This document shows positions 15,082 through 24,718 of a stretch of 49,995 bases of DNA, one piece after another. Location: assembly GCA_009784525.1 (NCBI GenBank), contig WRBM01000011.1, forward strand, positions 1 through 49,995, written 5' to 3'. Both the position numbers and the translations under genes were made by a program. The stretch comes from Erysipelotrichales bacterium. GTDB taxonomy: Bacteria > Bacillota_I > Bacilli_A > Acholeplasmatales > WRBM01. Within the stretch, counting starts at the first letter, position 1. Every line of letters starts with the position of its first letter. The notes below the pieces were generated by a model. The model saw nothing but the letters and a program-made list of their open reading frames with translations, was not told the origin of the DNA and ran no database searches.

Positions 15082-16593
15082 ATGAGCCCGAATAATAAAT
15101 TTTCCTGGGACTCTAAATTCGTAAAATTTTTAGAGCTTGTTTTTGATTTGCTTATTATCTTATTTTGCTTTATTTTGGCCAAATCGATTAATGAGATATT
15201 TACTGGACATCGTTTCTTAATTTTAGTAGATGCAGTTCGCGGACTTGCGGACTTTGCTGAGGTTTTAACAATCTTAACAGTTAGTGGTATTTTTATGTTT
15301 TTTGCGGCAATAAATTTTTATATCTATAAAACTTCAGTTACCAATAAAAATTACTCCACAGTCATGCAAAATGTTATTATATCGTTAGTGTTGGCATCTA
15401 TTGGTCAGATTCTTGTTTCTGTTTTACTTCCAGATTTCACGGATTTTAGAATTACTAATCCGCTTTTAGTTGTTCAAAGTTTATTTTTGCAAATTTTCTT
15501 TTTAGGTTTATACAAATATTTTTTATGGCGGTTCCTACGTAAAAAAAATCGCAAGCAAATTTTAATTTGCGGACCAAGGGAAGAAGCTGAAAAATTATGT
15601 AAAAAAATTCTTTTGGATCGTTCTCATTATAAACGTATCAAATATTTATGTTTTGAAATTGATCAAAAGATTGACGATAATGTATTTAAATTAATTGATA
15701 AAGTCAGTCAAGTCTATCTTACTCCAAGTTTACTGGAAAATAATAAAAATAAGATTTTAATGTTTTGTATAAACAAAGTGAAAATTGATGTTGTGATGGT
15801 TCCAAAGATTTATGAAATCGGGATTCTAGATAGCAGAATTGAAAGCATGAGTGATATTTTAACCTTTGGTGTTAAATCTATGAAATTATCAGTTGAACAA
15901 CGATTTCTCAAACGAACATTTGATATCATAGTTTCGCTTATCGGTTTGATCGTGTCATTTCCGATAGTTCTTGTTTGCGGGATGCTTATAAAAATGCAAG
16001 ATAAAGGCGAAGTTATCTATAAGCAAGAACGCCTGACAAGAGATGGACGTGTTTTTAGAATGTATAAGTTACGTTCCATGAAAATGAATGCAGAAGCTGA
16101 ATCAGGAATGATATTATCAACTAATAATGATCCTCGCGTTACAAGTTTCGGAAAATTCCTCAGAAGGTCAAGAATTGATGAAATTCCGCAGTTATGGAAC
16201 GTTCTAAAAGGCGACATGTCATTAGTTGGCCCTAGACCGGAAAGACCGGGACTTATGGAAGAAATAAAATTAACCGTGCCTGATTTTGAATATCGTTTAA
16301 ACGTTAAGCCTGGCATTACTGGATTAGCGCAGGCACTTGGAACTTACAGTACAAAATTTGATGATAAACTACGCTATGATTTATTTTATATCCGTAAATA
16401 TAGCTTTTTATTTGATTTGCAGATAATATTGTTTACCTTAAAGTCATTATTTAATAAAAATAGTTCGATGGGAGTTTCTGTTGAAACTGAATTAAAAGAA
16501 GTATTGGAAAAATTCAATATCAAATACGAGGAAAGTGAAAATCAATTGAACTTATTAAAAGTTCCAAGACTTTCAAGAAAAAAGAAGGAGTAA
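15082..16593 (+). CDS. Polyprenyl glycosylphosphotransferase (initiates surface polysaccharide repeat unit)
   Basis: 503 residues. The N-terminal half has several membrane helices and a degenerate nucleotide-binding-like segment (KQILICGPREEAEKLC). The C-terminal 215 residues form the bacterial sugar transferase domain: KRTFDIIVSLIGLIVSFPIV (membrane hairpin), YKLRSMKMNAE, RRSRIDEIPQLWNVLKGDMS and SLVGPRPERPG. This enzyme moves a sugar-1-phosphate from a UDP-sugar onto undecaprenyl phosphate at the inner face of the membrane, the first step of Wzx/Wzy-dependent synthesis. The exact sugar (Gal-1-P, Glc-1-P or GalNAc/QuiNAc-type) cannot be read. It is first gene of the locus, with the Wzz-like gene 5 bases later. 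Confidence 0.92.
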   Translation: MSPNNKFSWDSKFVKFLELVFDLLIILFCFILAKSINEIFTGHRFLILVDAVRGLADFAEVLTILTVSGIFMFFAAINFYIYKTSVTNKNYSTVMQNVIISLVLASIGQILVSVLLPDFTDFRITNPLLVVQSLFLQIFFLGLYKYFLWRFLRKKNRKQILICGPREEAEKLCKKILLDRSHYKRIKYLCFEIDQKIDDNVFKLIDKVSQVYLTPSLLENNKNKILMFCINKVKIDVVMVPKIYEIGILDSRIESMSDILTFGVKSMKLSVEQRFLKRTFDIIVSLIGLIVSFPIVLVCGMLIKMQDKGEVIYKQERLTRDGRVFRMYKLRSMKMNAEAESGMILSTNNDPRVTSFGKFLRRSRIDEIPQLWNVLKGDMSLVGPRPERPGLMEEIKLTVPDFEYRLNVKPGITGLAQALGTYSTKFDDKLRYDLFYIRKYSFLFDLQIILFTLKSLFNKNSSMGVSVETELKEVLEKFNIKYEESENQLNLLKVPRLSRKKKE

Positions 16594-16598
16594 GCAAT

Positions 16599-17867
16599 AT
16601 GGAAGAAAAACAAGAAAAAGAGTTTTCAATTAATGATTTATTAAAAATACTTTGGGATCGAAGAGTTATAATAGCAGCTACTGCTTCGATTCTGACAATT
16701 TTTATTTTGCTTGTGGCAGCAGCTTATCGTTATAATAGAATTATGACAAGGGTGAGCTTTGAAGCTTACTGGCCAGGCATTGAGGAACAGCGCTACATAG
16801 ACAATACTTTCTTTGATTTTCAGGACTTTATTAATCCTGATTTATTGGAAAGAAGCAAAGAATTATTTGCGAATAATGATGTTATGCACAATGCATTAGC
16901 CGACTTTAATTTTCGTGATGCTGTCTTAAGCGGTAATATTAGAATTGAAAGGCATGAAGGAAATAATCCTTTGGGATTAGGGAATAGAGAGAATCTTATT
17001 CAGCCACTAACCTTTTCAATTATCGTTAATAGCAATGCTTTAAGCATAACTCATCAACAGGCACAAGAGTTGATTGCCACCTATTTACGCGAAGTTTTTG
17101 TTGGCTATTTTTTGAACAATAAAAACAGCGTGTCTCAAAATGAAAATACACTAAGAATTGAATTTGAAAGTTTTGAGTTTGTTGATTTTATTGCCTCAAT
17201 CGAAAAACAGCGGTGGGAATTGGAAAGATCAATTCGTCAATTGCATGAACTTCCGGTATTAAGTTTGGCTAATCAAGGCAGACTTAATGCTTTAGAGCGG
17301 AGAATCTCTAGTTTTTTCCTGAGAAATAATCCGGACTTATTATTAATGGAAATTCACAACAATGGTTTTTTTCGAGACGTTTCTTTTTTATCAACCGTAA
17401 ATGCTCGAATTGCCTTGCTAGATGTAATGATTGACGAAAGAATGCAGTTGATTCAGCTCTATATGGATACTTATGCCAATTTTAATGATATATCTTCAAT
17501 TTTTCCAGAGTTAAACGCAGTATTACACGAATTGCCAGGCTTAAATAGCGCGAGAGCAAGATATCAACGAATTTTAGAGGCAATGAATAATACTGCACCA
17601 TTTACTCAGTCACAATTAGAAGAGTTTAAGCAAAGATTATTAAATTATATCGAGCAATTTGATGAGTTTTATCAAGACCTTTATAATTATTCAAGGGATA
17701 TAGGAAAAGATAATACAGTTTTATTAATTACTTCTACTACGACAACGGAACCGATTAGAATGGTGTATATTGTCATTGCTTCTTTAGTTATTTCAGCACT
17801 GGTTGGTATCGGCGTTGGGATTGGGTATCATCATTTTTCCAAAAAGAAAAACTTAGCCACTAGCTAA
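16599..17867 (+). CDS. Wzz-like polysaccharide chain-length/co-polymerase protein
   Basis: 422 residues. It has the layout of polysaccharide co-polymerases: a short cytoplasmic head (FSINDLLKILWDRRVIIAA), a first membrane helix (about 27-47), a large extracytoplasmic helical part with heptad-like stretches, and a second membrane helix (about 383-405) followed by a lysine-rich tail. Such proteins set chain length together with Wzy. No tyrosine-kinase partner is present in the locus, and the C-terminal tail is too short to hold one. Start ATG follows AAGGAG in the tail of the upstream gene. The family call rests on topology and position. Confidence 0.75.
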   Translation: MEEKQEKEFSINDLLKILWDRRVIIAATASILTIFILLVAAAYRYNRIMTRVSFEAYWPGIEEQRYIDNTFFDFQDFINPDLLERSKELFANNDVMHNALADFNFRDAVLSGNIRIERHEGNNPLGLGNRENLIQPLTFSIIVNSNALSITHQQAQELIATYLREVFVGYFLNNKNSVSQNENTLRIEFESFEFVDFIASIEKQRWELERSIRQLHELPVLSLANQGRLNALERRISSFFLRNNPDLLLMEIHNNGFFRDVSFLSTVNARIALLDVMIDERMQLIQLYMDTYANFNDISSIFPELNAVLHELPGLNSARARYQRILEAMNNTAPFTQSQLEEFKQRLLNYIEQFDEFYQDLYNYSRDIGKDNTVLLITSTTTTEPIRMVYIVIASLVISALVGIGVGIGYHHFSKKKNLATS

Positions 17868-17869
17868 AA

Positions 17870-19084
17870 ATGAAAGCATTAAATATATTATATCTTTCCA
17901 GTGATTTTCCTAAACCTTCGCAAGGAGATTCCATTTATACAGACTTGCTTACACAATTATCGTTAAGTAATTGTATAGTTAAAGTAGCGGTTTTTTATAA
18001 TGGTACTGAAACAGAAAAGAATGTTGAACGTGGTTTTGAGGTTCTTCGAATTGCGGTTGGTAAATACTACGAATGTAGTCTAATTAAAAAAGCTTTTACA
18101 ATGCTAAGTATTCCTAAAAAGGTAAAGAATGCTATCAAAGCTCATTTTAAGGATGAAAACTTTGACTTAATTCTTTTTGAATCACCACCTTTGACGATGT
18201 TTTCTGCTGTTAAATGGGCAATGAAGTATTATTGCTGTGGATCTTATTTAATGCAAAAAGATATTTTTCCGCAAAACGCAAAAGATATCGGTCTAATGAA
18301 TGGTTTTAATCCGATTTATCGCTATTTTCGGCGACGTGAAAAGAAAATGCTTAAAAAAGTAACATATATTGGTGCGATGTCGGAAGGCAACAAAAATTAT
18401 CTTCTGGAGCATAATCGCTTTTTGAATAAAGAAAAAATTGATATTTTTCCTAATACTTTGATTATTAAAGAAAATACGATTAATAATCGCAATTATCTAA
18501 AAACGCATTTTGCTATTACAAATGAACAAGTTGTATTTATTTTTGGAGGCAATATGGGAAGACCACAATATGTGGAAATTCTCTGTAAAGCAATAAGACA
18601 TTTTAAATATGACAATAACAAATATTTTATTTTTGTCGGTCGGGGAACGGAAAGATATAAGATTGAACAAACAATCAGCAGCGAAGAAATTAATAATGCT
18701 AAACTTTTAGAAAAAATTCCCAGGAAAGACTTTGAAGAACTTTTGAGTGGTTGCGACGTAGGACTTATTACCTTGGATCCGCGTTTTACAATCCCTAATT
18801 ATCCGAGCCGCATTCTTTCTTATATGGAAAAAGCTAAACCAGTAATTGCAGCTACCGATGGTAATACAGATTTTCGCAATTTGATAGTCGATGATGCAAA
18901 GTGTGGTCTTTGGAGTTTATCTTCTGAGCATAAAGAATTTTTTAGGAATATTGAAATTATCGCCGAAAGCAAAGAACTTAGAGATCAATATGGTCAAAAT
19001 GGTCGCAAGTTTTTTGAGGAAAATTTTAATGTTGAACAATCGATTAGAATATTAAAAAAGAGGTTTGGTGCAAAAGATGTTTAA
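17870..19084 (+). CDS. GT4 glycosyltransferase, WbuB-like (probable L-FucNAc transferase)
   Basis: 404 residues, GT-B fold. The N-terminal domain opens LNILYLSSDFPKPSQGDSIY; the C-terminal domain has IFGGNMGRPQ, FVGRGTER and the donor-site region SGCDVGLITLDPRFTIPNYPS ending in SYMEKAKPVIAATDGNT. This resembles WbuB/WcaI-type transferases that often lie beside the L-FucNAc genes, and CapE, CapF and CapG follow directly here, so an L-FucNAc donor is a reasonable inference. Two bases separate it from the Wzz-like gene and it overlaps the next gene by 8 bases. Donor and acceptor are not proven. Confidence 0.8.
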   Translation: MKALNILYLSSDFPKPSQGDSIYTDLLTQLSLSNCIVKVAVFYNGTETEKNVERGFEVLRIAVGKYYECSLIKKAFTMLSIPKKVKNAIKAHFKDENFDLILFESPPLTMFSAVKWAMKYYCCGSYLMQKDIFPQNAKDIGLMNGFNPIYRYFRRREKKMLKKVTYIGAMSEGNKNYLLEHNRFLNKEKIDIFPNTLIIKENTINNRNYLKTHFAITNEQVVFIFGGNMGRPQYVEILCKAIRHFKYDNNKYFIFVGRGTERYKIEQTISSEEINNAKLLEKIPRKDFEELLSGCDVGLITLDPRFTIPNYPSRILSYMEKAKPVIAATDGNTDFRNLIVDDAKCGLWSLSSEHKEFFRNIEIIAESKELRDQYGQNGRKFFEENFNVEQSIRILKKRFGAKDV

Positions 19085-20084
19085 AGATAAAGTTTTATTG
19101 GTTACTGGCGGTACTGGTTCCTTTGGAAATGCGATTGTTAAAAGATTTATTACGACCGATATCAAAGAAATAAGAATCTTATCGCGTGATGAAAAGAAAC
19201 AAGACGATATGCGAAAATTATACAATAATGAAAAATTAAAGTTTTATATTGGTGATGTTCGTGATTATCAGTCGATTGTCGGGGCCTTTATTGGTGTTGA
19301 TTATGTTTTCCATGCGGCAGCTTTAAAACAAGTCCCATCTTGCGAATTTTACCCGATTGAAGCGGTAAAAACCAATGTTTTGGGTAGCAATAATGTTGTT
19401 TCAGCCTGCGTAGATAATAAAATAAAAAAAGCGATTTTTCTTTCGACTGATAAAGCGGCTTATCCAATAAATGCGATGGGTATGAGTAAAGCAATGATGG
19501 AAAAAACGGTTATCGCCAGAAGTCGCCAATTAAAAACAGGAGATACCATTCTTTGTCTTACTCGTTATGGTAATGTTATGGCTTCAAGAGGCTCAGTTAT
19601 TCCTTTATTTTTAGAACAAATCAAAAATAATAAGCCAATTACTATCACTAATCCAGAAATGACTCGTTATATGATGACTTTAGATGAAGCGGTTGATTTG
19701 GTACTTTATGCTTTCTCTAAAGGTGAGCAAGGTGATCTTTTCGTTCAAAAAGCTCCGGCTGCGACGATTAAAGTGCTGGCGGAGGCAATTGTTGACTTGG
19801 TTAAAGCTAAAACAGAGATATCTTATATTGGCACTAGACATGGTGAAAAATTATACGAGGTATTAGTTACCGCTGAAGAAATGGCAAAATCCATTGATTT
19901 ACCAAATTTTTATAAAATACCTGCTGATAATCGAGACTTGAATTATGATAAATTTGTTGAAAAAGGTAATAAAAAAATAGAGGTTTGCGAAGCATATACA
20001 TCTCATAATACAACACCATTAACTAAAGAAGAAATGAAAATGCTACTTTTAAAGTTAGATGTTTTTAAGGACAAAAAAGCATGA
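19077..20084 (+). CDS. capE: UDP-GlcNAc 4,6-dehydratase/5-epimerase (CapE/FnlA type)
   Basis: 335 residues from ATG 19077, which overlaps the upstream gene by 8 bases. SDR fold: TGGTGSFG for NAD(P) near the N-terminus, FHAAALKQVP, LSTDKAAYPINAMGMSKAMM. The catalytic position shows MxxxK (MGMSK) rather than YxxxK, the hallmark of the CapE/FlaA1 inverting dehydratases, with RYGNVMASRGSVIP after it. It makes the first intermediate toward UDP-N-acetyl-L-fucosamine from UDP-GlcNAc. CapF and CapG follow in pathway order, with a 4-base overlap to CapF. Confidence 0.92.
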   Translation: MFKDKVLLVTGGTGSFGNAIVKRFITTDIKEIRILSRDEKKQDDMRKLYNNEKLKFYIGDVRDYQSIVGAFIGVDYVFHAAALKQVPSCEFYPIEAVKTNVLGSNNVVSACVDNKIKKAIFLSTDKAAYPINAMGMSKAMMEKTVIARSRQLKTGDTILCLTRYGNVMASRGSVIPLFLEQIKNNKPITITNPEMTRYMMTLDEAVDLVLYAFSKGEQGDLFVQKAPAATIKVLAEAIVDLVKAKTEISYIGTRHGEKLYEVLVTAEEMAKSIDLPNFYKIPADNRDLNYDKFVEKGNKKIEVCEAYTSHNTTPLTKEEMKMLLLKLDVFKDKKA

Positions 20085-21181
20085 AAGTTCTAGTTACTGG
20101 CGCTAATGGTTTTATTGGCAAAAATTTAGTAGCAGAGTTGAAAGCAAATAAAGAAATCACAGTTATGGCATACGATTTGGATTCTTCTTGGGAAGATCTA
20201 AAAAAGTATACAAATCTTTGTGATTTTGTTTTTCATTTAGCTGGTGTAAATAGACCTAAAGATGATTCGGAATTTCAAACGGGTAATGTTGGCTTTACCG
20301 AGCATTTATTATGCCTGCTGAAAAAAAATAAAAATCAGGCGCCAGTTCTGATGAGCTCATCTATTCAGGCTGAACTAGAAAATTCTTATGGGATTTCCAA
20401 ACGGGCAGGAGAAGATGTTTTAAAGGCCTATGGTGAAGAGAACAAATCTATCACTTATATCTACCGTCTGCCTAATGTTTTTGGCAAGTGGTGCAGCCCA
20501 AATTATAATAGTGCTATCGCTACATTTTGTTATAACATTGCTAATGGTTTAGAAATTCAGGTTAGTGATCGAAAGCGCATAATGAATCTTGTTTATATCG
20601 ATGATGTCATTAATGAATTCCTTAAGGTTTTGTTTGGTAAAAAAACTGGTAACTATGTTGTCACGCCAATCTATGAAAAGACTTTAGGGGAAATTGTTGA
20701 TTTGCTTCATGCCTTTAGAGATAGCAGGCAAAACAAACAAATACCAAATATGTCCGATGGTTTTACTAAAAAACTTTATTCGGCATACCTGAGTTATTTG
20801 CCGATAGAAAATTTTGGATATGCAGTAAAGATGAACACAGATAATCGTGGTTCTTTTACAGAATTTGTTAAAAGTTTTTCTGCCGGACAAGTTTCAGTTA
20901 ATGTTTCCAAGCCGGGTATCATCAAAGGTAATCATTGGCATCACAGCAAAATTGAAAAATTTTTAGTTGTCAGCGGTGAAGGGGTAATCAGATTTCGTCA
21001 TATTTTAAGTGAGGAAAGAAAGGACTATCACGTATCTGAAAAGAATTTAAAAGTTATTGACGTTCCACCTGGTTATACGCATAGTATCGTTAACACCGGC
21101 AGTAAAGATTTAATCACGATTATTTGGTGTAATGAAAACTTTGATTCTAATCGCCCAGATACTTATTTCGAGGAGGTTTAA
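20081..21181 (+). CDS. capF: CapF-type bifunctional reductase/epimerase for UDP-L-FucNAc
   Basis: 366 residues in two domains, as in staphylococcal CapF. Residues 1 to about 245 are an SDR reductase (VTGANGFIGKNLV; SYGISKRAGEDVL with YxxxK). Residues about 255-366 are a cupin with the metal-site pattern HWHHSKIEKFLVVSGEG and a closing VPPGYTHSIVNTG. It converts the CapE product to the UDP-6-deoxy-L-talose-HexNAc form. ATG overlaps the end of capE by four bases, and capG starts 2 bases after its stop. The three genes keep the canonical order and leave little doubt about the pathway. Confidence 0.92.
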   Translation: MKVLVTGANGFIGKNLVAELKANKEITVMAYDLDSSWEDLKKYTNLCDFVFHLAGVNRPKDDSEFQTGNVGFTEHLLCLLKKNKNQAPVLMSSSIQAELENSYGISKRAGEDVLKAYGEENKSITYIYRLPNVFGKWCSPNYNSAIATFCYNIANGLEIQVSDRKRIMNLVYIDDVINEFLKVLFGKKTGNYVVTPIYEKTLGEIVDLLHAFRDSRQNKQIPNMSDGFTKKLYSAYLSYLPIENFGYAVKMNTDNRGSFTEFVKSFSAGQVSVNVSKPGIIKGNHWHHSKIEKFLVVSGEGVIRFRHILSEERKDYHVSEKNLKVIDVPPGYTHSIVNTGSKDLITIIWCNENFDSNRPDTYFEEV

Positions 21182-21182
21182 A

Positions 21183-22310
21183 ATGGGAAAATTAAAAGTT
21201 ATGACAATCTTAGGGACTCGTCCAGAGATTATCCGCCTTTCTGAAGTAATAAAAGCCTGTGATAAGTATTTTGAGCATATTCTCGTGCATACGGGTCAAA
21301 ATTGGGATTATACCTTAAATGATATTTTCTTTGAAGATTTGGAACTTCGAAAACCAAATTTTTATTTAGAAGCGGTCGGTAACACACTTGGCGAGACAAT
21401 GGGTAATATTATTGCCAAAAGCTATGAAATCATTGCCAAAGAGAAACCAGATGCTTTATTAGTTTTAGGAGACACTAATAGTGCCTTATCAGCGATTAGT
21501 GCTAAAAGATTAAAGGTGCCTATTTTTCATATGGAAGCCGGAAATCGTTGTTGGGACTGGAATGTTGCAGAAATGGTCAATCGAACGATAGTCGACCGCA
21601 TCAGTGACGTAAATTTGCCTTATACTGAACATTCCAGAAGATATTTATTATCGGAAGGTGGTGACGGAAAAACGATATTTGTAACTGGCTCGCCGATGAC
21701 AGAAGTAATAAACCGCCATCTTGCTAAAATTAAAACTTCACCGATTCTAAAGAGCTTAAACTTAACTAAGAATAAATATATTATTGTTTCGGCCCACCGG
21801 GAAGAAAATATCGATGATAAAGAAAATTTTATGTCTTTAATGAATGCGATAAATAATATTGCGGAAACTTATAAGTTGCCAGTAATTTATTCAACGCATC
21901 CCCGCAGTCAAAAATTCATTGACGCCAGAAAATTTAAGTTTCATCCATTAGTTAGAAATTTACCGCCTTTTTCTTTTAGTGATTATAATCACTTGCAGAT
22001 GAATGCGTTTTGTGTGCTTTCTGATAGCGGAACATTATCTGAAGAAAGTTCAATTTTGGATTTTAATGCTGTTTTAATCAGAACTTCAACTGAACGGCCG
22101 GAGGTTTTAGATAAAGGCACAATTGTTGTCGGTGGCATTGATGAAATTAGCATCAGGCAAGCTGTAGAAGTTGTTACATCGATGAAAAAGAATAAGGAGC
22201 TAGTTGTTTTGGCAGATGATTATCATGATCTTAATGTTTCCGCAAAAGTGGTTAAAATAATTCAAAGTTATACGTCTATTATCAATAAAACGATTTGGAT
22301 GAAACGATGA
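21183..22310 (+). CDS. capG: UDP-sugar 2-epimerase, non-hydrolysing (CapG/FnlC type)
   Basis: 375 residues from ATG 21183 (GAGGAGG 5 bases upstream). WecB-like fold: GTRPEIIRLSEVIK, HTGQNWDYTLNDIFF, LGDTNSALSAISAKRLKVPI, HMEAGNR, SAHREENID and SDSGTLSEESS are all in place. Following CapE and CapF, it would finish UDP-N-acetyl-L-fucosamine. The alternative is UDP-GlcNAc 2-epimerase (ManNAc), but no ManNAc dehydrogenase is nearby. It overlaps the next gene by four bases (ATGA). Confidence 0.92.
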   Translation: MGKLKVMTILGTRPEIIRLSEVIKACDKYFEHILVHTGQNWDYTLNDIFFEDLELRKPNFYLEAVGNTLGETMGNIIAKSYEIIAKEKPDALLVLGDTNSALSAISAKRLKVPIFHMEAGNRCWDWNVAEMVNRTIVDRISDVNLPYTEHSRRYLLSEGGDGKTIFVTGSPMTEVINRHLAKIKTSPILKSLNLTKNKYIIVSAHREENIDDKENFMSLMNAINNIAETYKLPVIYSTHPRSQKFIDARKFKFHPLVRNLPPFSFSDYNHLQMNAFCVLSDSGTLSEESSILDFNAVLIRTSTERPEVLDKGTIVVGGIDEISIRQAVEVVTSMKKNKELVVLADDYHDLNVSAKVVKIIQSYTSIINKTIWMKR

Positions 22311-23488
22311 AAAAGATATTGTTTGTTTCACCGCATCTGATTGCTGGTGGTGTAGAAAGAGCATTACTTAATTTAATTAATATTTTACCAGAGGAAGAAT
22401 ATAATATACATCTCTCATTAGTTCATTTTAATGGTAAATTCCTTAATCAAATTCCTGATAAGGTGATATTAAAATATTTTCCTATCACTAAAGAGCAAGC
22501 TTTTATCCTTACTTGTGGAGGGGCTAAGGCAACAATGAAATATCATTTGAAAAAGAAAAGAATGATTAAGGCATTTAAAGTTTTCATCAAAAAAATATTT
22601 GGAGATGTAATTGCGGAATACAATGGTAACTTTAAAAAATTGCCAGTTGCTGAAGAGGTTTATGATGTTGCAGTTTGTTATCATATGCATATGCCTTTTA
22701 TTGTTAAATATGTGGCAGAGAAAGTTACTGCTGGTAAAAAGTTTATTTTCATCCATAATGATTTTTTGACAACAGGATTTAAAGTGCAAAAATTAACTAC
22801 GCCTTTAAAGCAATTTGATAATTACTTTTGTGTCGGTCAGGATATTTACAATGAATTTACAGAAATTTTTCCAAAATGGAAGGCTAAGACATCAGTCTTC
22901 TATAATGTAATTTCAACTAAAAAAATTCATGATACGGCAAATAAAGGTGCAGGTTTTCTTGATGAATTTAGTGGAACCAGAATTTTGACAATTGGCAGGC
23001 TAAATGCCCAAAAAGGTTTTTTTCTGGCAATAGACGCTGCTGAAAAATTGTTGGAAAAGCAAATTAATTTTCGCTGGTATGTCTTAGGTGAAGGAGAACT
23101 TAAAGAGGAATTGCTAAGTCTCATTAAAGTAAAAAAACTTGAAAAGCACTTTCTGCTTTTAGGAATTACCGATAATCCCTATGGTTTTATGAAGCAGTGT
23201 GATATTTATGCTCAGACATCTTTACATGAAGCCTATTGCACAACCATAAATGAAGCTAGAATTTTGCACAAGCCAATTGTTACGACTGATGTTGCGGGGG
23301 CTGCAGAAATGCTTGATAATGGTAAATTAGGAATTATTTGTCAAAAGGATGCCACTGAGATTGCAGAAAGTATTAAATTGCTGATCCAGAATAAGAAATT
23401 ACGTTTGGAATTTACGGCTAATTTACAAATGCTCAATATTGATACTGCCGATAAGGCTTTAGAAATACTAGCTAAGGCAATTGATTAA
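22307..23488 (+). CDS. GT4 glycosyltransferase
   Basis: 393 residues from ATG 22307, inside an ATGA overlap with capG; an in-frame ATG four codons upstream is the alternative. GT-B fold: LFVSPHLIAGGVERALLNLI at the N-terminus; ILTIGRLNAQKGFFLAIDAA and a donor-binding EAYCTTINEARILHKPIV, with the E-x7-E pattern, in the C-terminal half. It is a retaining transferase adding a sugar to the lipid-linked repeat unit on the cytoplasmic face. Donor sugar unknown. Confidence 0.88.
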   Translation: MKKILFVSPHLIAGGVERALLNLINILPEEEYNIHLSLVHFNGKFLNQIPDKVILKYFPITKEQAFILTCGGAKATMKYHLKKKRMIKAFKVFIKKIFGDVIAEYNGNFKKLPVAEEVYDVAVCYHMHMPFIVKYVAEKVTAGKKFIFIHNDFLTTGFKVQKLTTPLKQFDNYFCVGQDIYNEFTEIFPKWKAKTSVFYNVISTKKIHDTANKGAGFLDEFSGTRILTIGRLNAQKGFFLAIDAAEKLLEKQINFRWYVLGEGELKEELLSLIKVKKLEKHFLLLGITDNPYGFMKQCDIYAQTSLHEAYCTTINEARILHKPIVTTDVAGAAEMLDNGKLGIICQKDATEIAESIKLLIQNKKLRLEFTANLQMLNIDTADKALEILAKAID

Positions 23489-23517
23489 TAAAATTATTAC
23501 GAATTAGGTGATAAATT

Positions 23518-24705
23518 TTGAAAATATTACTAATAAATTCAGTATGTGGAATTGGCAGCACAGGGCGAATATGCACTGATATTTATCAGGCTTTAGAAAA
23601 AGAAGGCCATAAATGTACGATTGCTTATAGTAGAGGAAATCCAAAAGGATTTGACACTATTAAAATTGGTAATAAATGGGATGTTCGTTTTCATGCCTTA
23701 AGATCGAGAATTACTGATAGACAAGGATTTTATTCGAAGCAAGCAACCAAAAAGTTTGTTAAGGTCATCAAAGAAAGGCAATTTGACATTATTCACTTAC
23801 ATAATATCCATGGCTATTATCTAAATTTAAAGATTTTATTTGAAGCGCTCAAAAATTTAGAGGCTAAAGTTGTCTGGACATTCCACGACTGTTGGCCTTT
23901 TACTGGTCATTGTCCTCACTTTGAATTTGTTGGTTGTAATAAATGGTTGGAAAAATGTTATAAATGTCCACAAAAAAGCAGATATCCGAAATCAATTTTT
24001 CTTGATAATTCAACTAGGAATTACTTAGAAAAAAAGCGATTGTTTACTTCGCTAACTAATATTACAATAATAACACCATCAAAATGGTTAGAAGGTTTAG
24101 TCAGAAAGTCTTTTTTTAAAGAATATCCAATCTATACGATTAATAATGGTATCAATCTTGACATTTTTAAAAAGCGCAATTCTGATTTGCGAATAAAAGA
24201 AAAATTGGGCGATAAATTCATTGTTTTGGGAGTTACAGGCGTTTGGGATGAACGAAAAGGATTAAATGTTTTTATTGAATTATCCAAACTGCTCGATGAA
24301 AGTTATAAAATTATTTTAGTTGGTTTAACCGAGCAGCAAAAAAAACATTTGCCAAATAATATTATTGGGATTATAAGGACAGAAAACATTGAAAGATTAG
24401 CTGAAATTTATAGTGCTTCAGATGTCTTTTTGAATCCAACATTTGAAGACACTTTTCCAACAACAAATCTTGAAGCTTTAGCTTGCGGTACACCAGTAGT
24501 TACTTTTAATAGCGGAGGTAGTCCAGAAATAATAAACTCTCAATGTGGAATGATTGTCGATGTTAAAAATGCAGAAACATTGAAAGAAATCTTAGAAAAC
24601 TTGAAAAATAGCAATTTTGAAACCGAATTATGCATTCAAAAATCTAAAAATTATGGTATAATTTCTATGGTGAATAACTACTTGGCAATTTATAGAGAAC
24701 TTTAA
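23518..24705 (+). CDS. GT4 glycosyltransferase
   Basis: 395 residues. It opens LLINSVCGIGSTGRICTDIY, has WTFHDCWPFTGHCPHFEFVG with a cysteine cluster (CNKW...CYKCP) seen in one branch of GT4 enzymes, then VTGVWDERKGLNVFIELS and the donor loop NPTFEDTFPTTNLEALACG with TPVVTFNSGGSPE. The start is TTG, supported by GGTGAT and the family's usual N-terminus. It is separated by 29 bases from the previous gene. Sugar specificity not inferable. Confidence 0.88.
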   Translation: MKILLINSVCGIGSTGRICTDIYQALEKEGHKCTIAYSRGNPKGFDTIKIGNKWDVRFHALRSRITDRQGFYSKQATKKFVKVIKERQFDIIHLHNIHGYYLNLKILFEALKNLEAKVVWTFHDCWPFTGHCPHFEFVGCNKWLEKCYKCPQKSRYPKSIFLDNSTRNYLEKKRLFTSLTNITIITPSKWLEGLVRKSFFKEYPIYTINNGINLDIFKKRNSDLRIKEKLGDKFIVLGVTGVWDERKGLNVFIELSKLLDESYKIILVGLTEQQKKHLPNNIIGIIRTENIERLAEIYSASDVFLNPTFEDTFPTTNLEALACGTPVVTFNSGGSPEIINSQCGMIVDVKNAETLKEILENLKNSNFETELCIQKSKNYGIISMVNNYLAIYREL

Positions 24706-24718
24706 CGGAGATGTTTTC

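Noticed and set aside
16017-16316. 99-codon minus-strand frame inside the sugar transferase gene
   Set aside because: It lies wholly opposite a conserved catalytic domain and has no ribosome site or family features.
22469-22789. 106-codon minus-strand frame inside a glycosyltransferase gene
   Set aside because: Shadow of the plus-strand gene; no start signal and no recognisable protein features.
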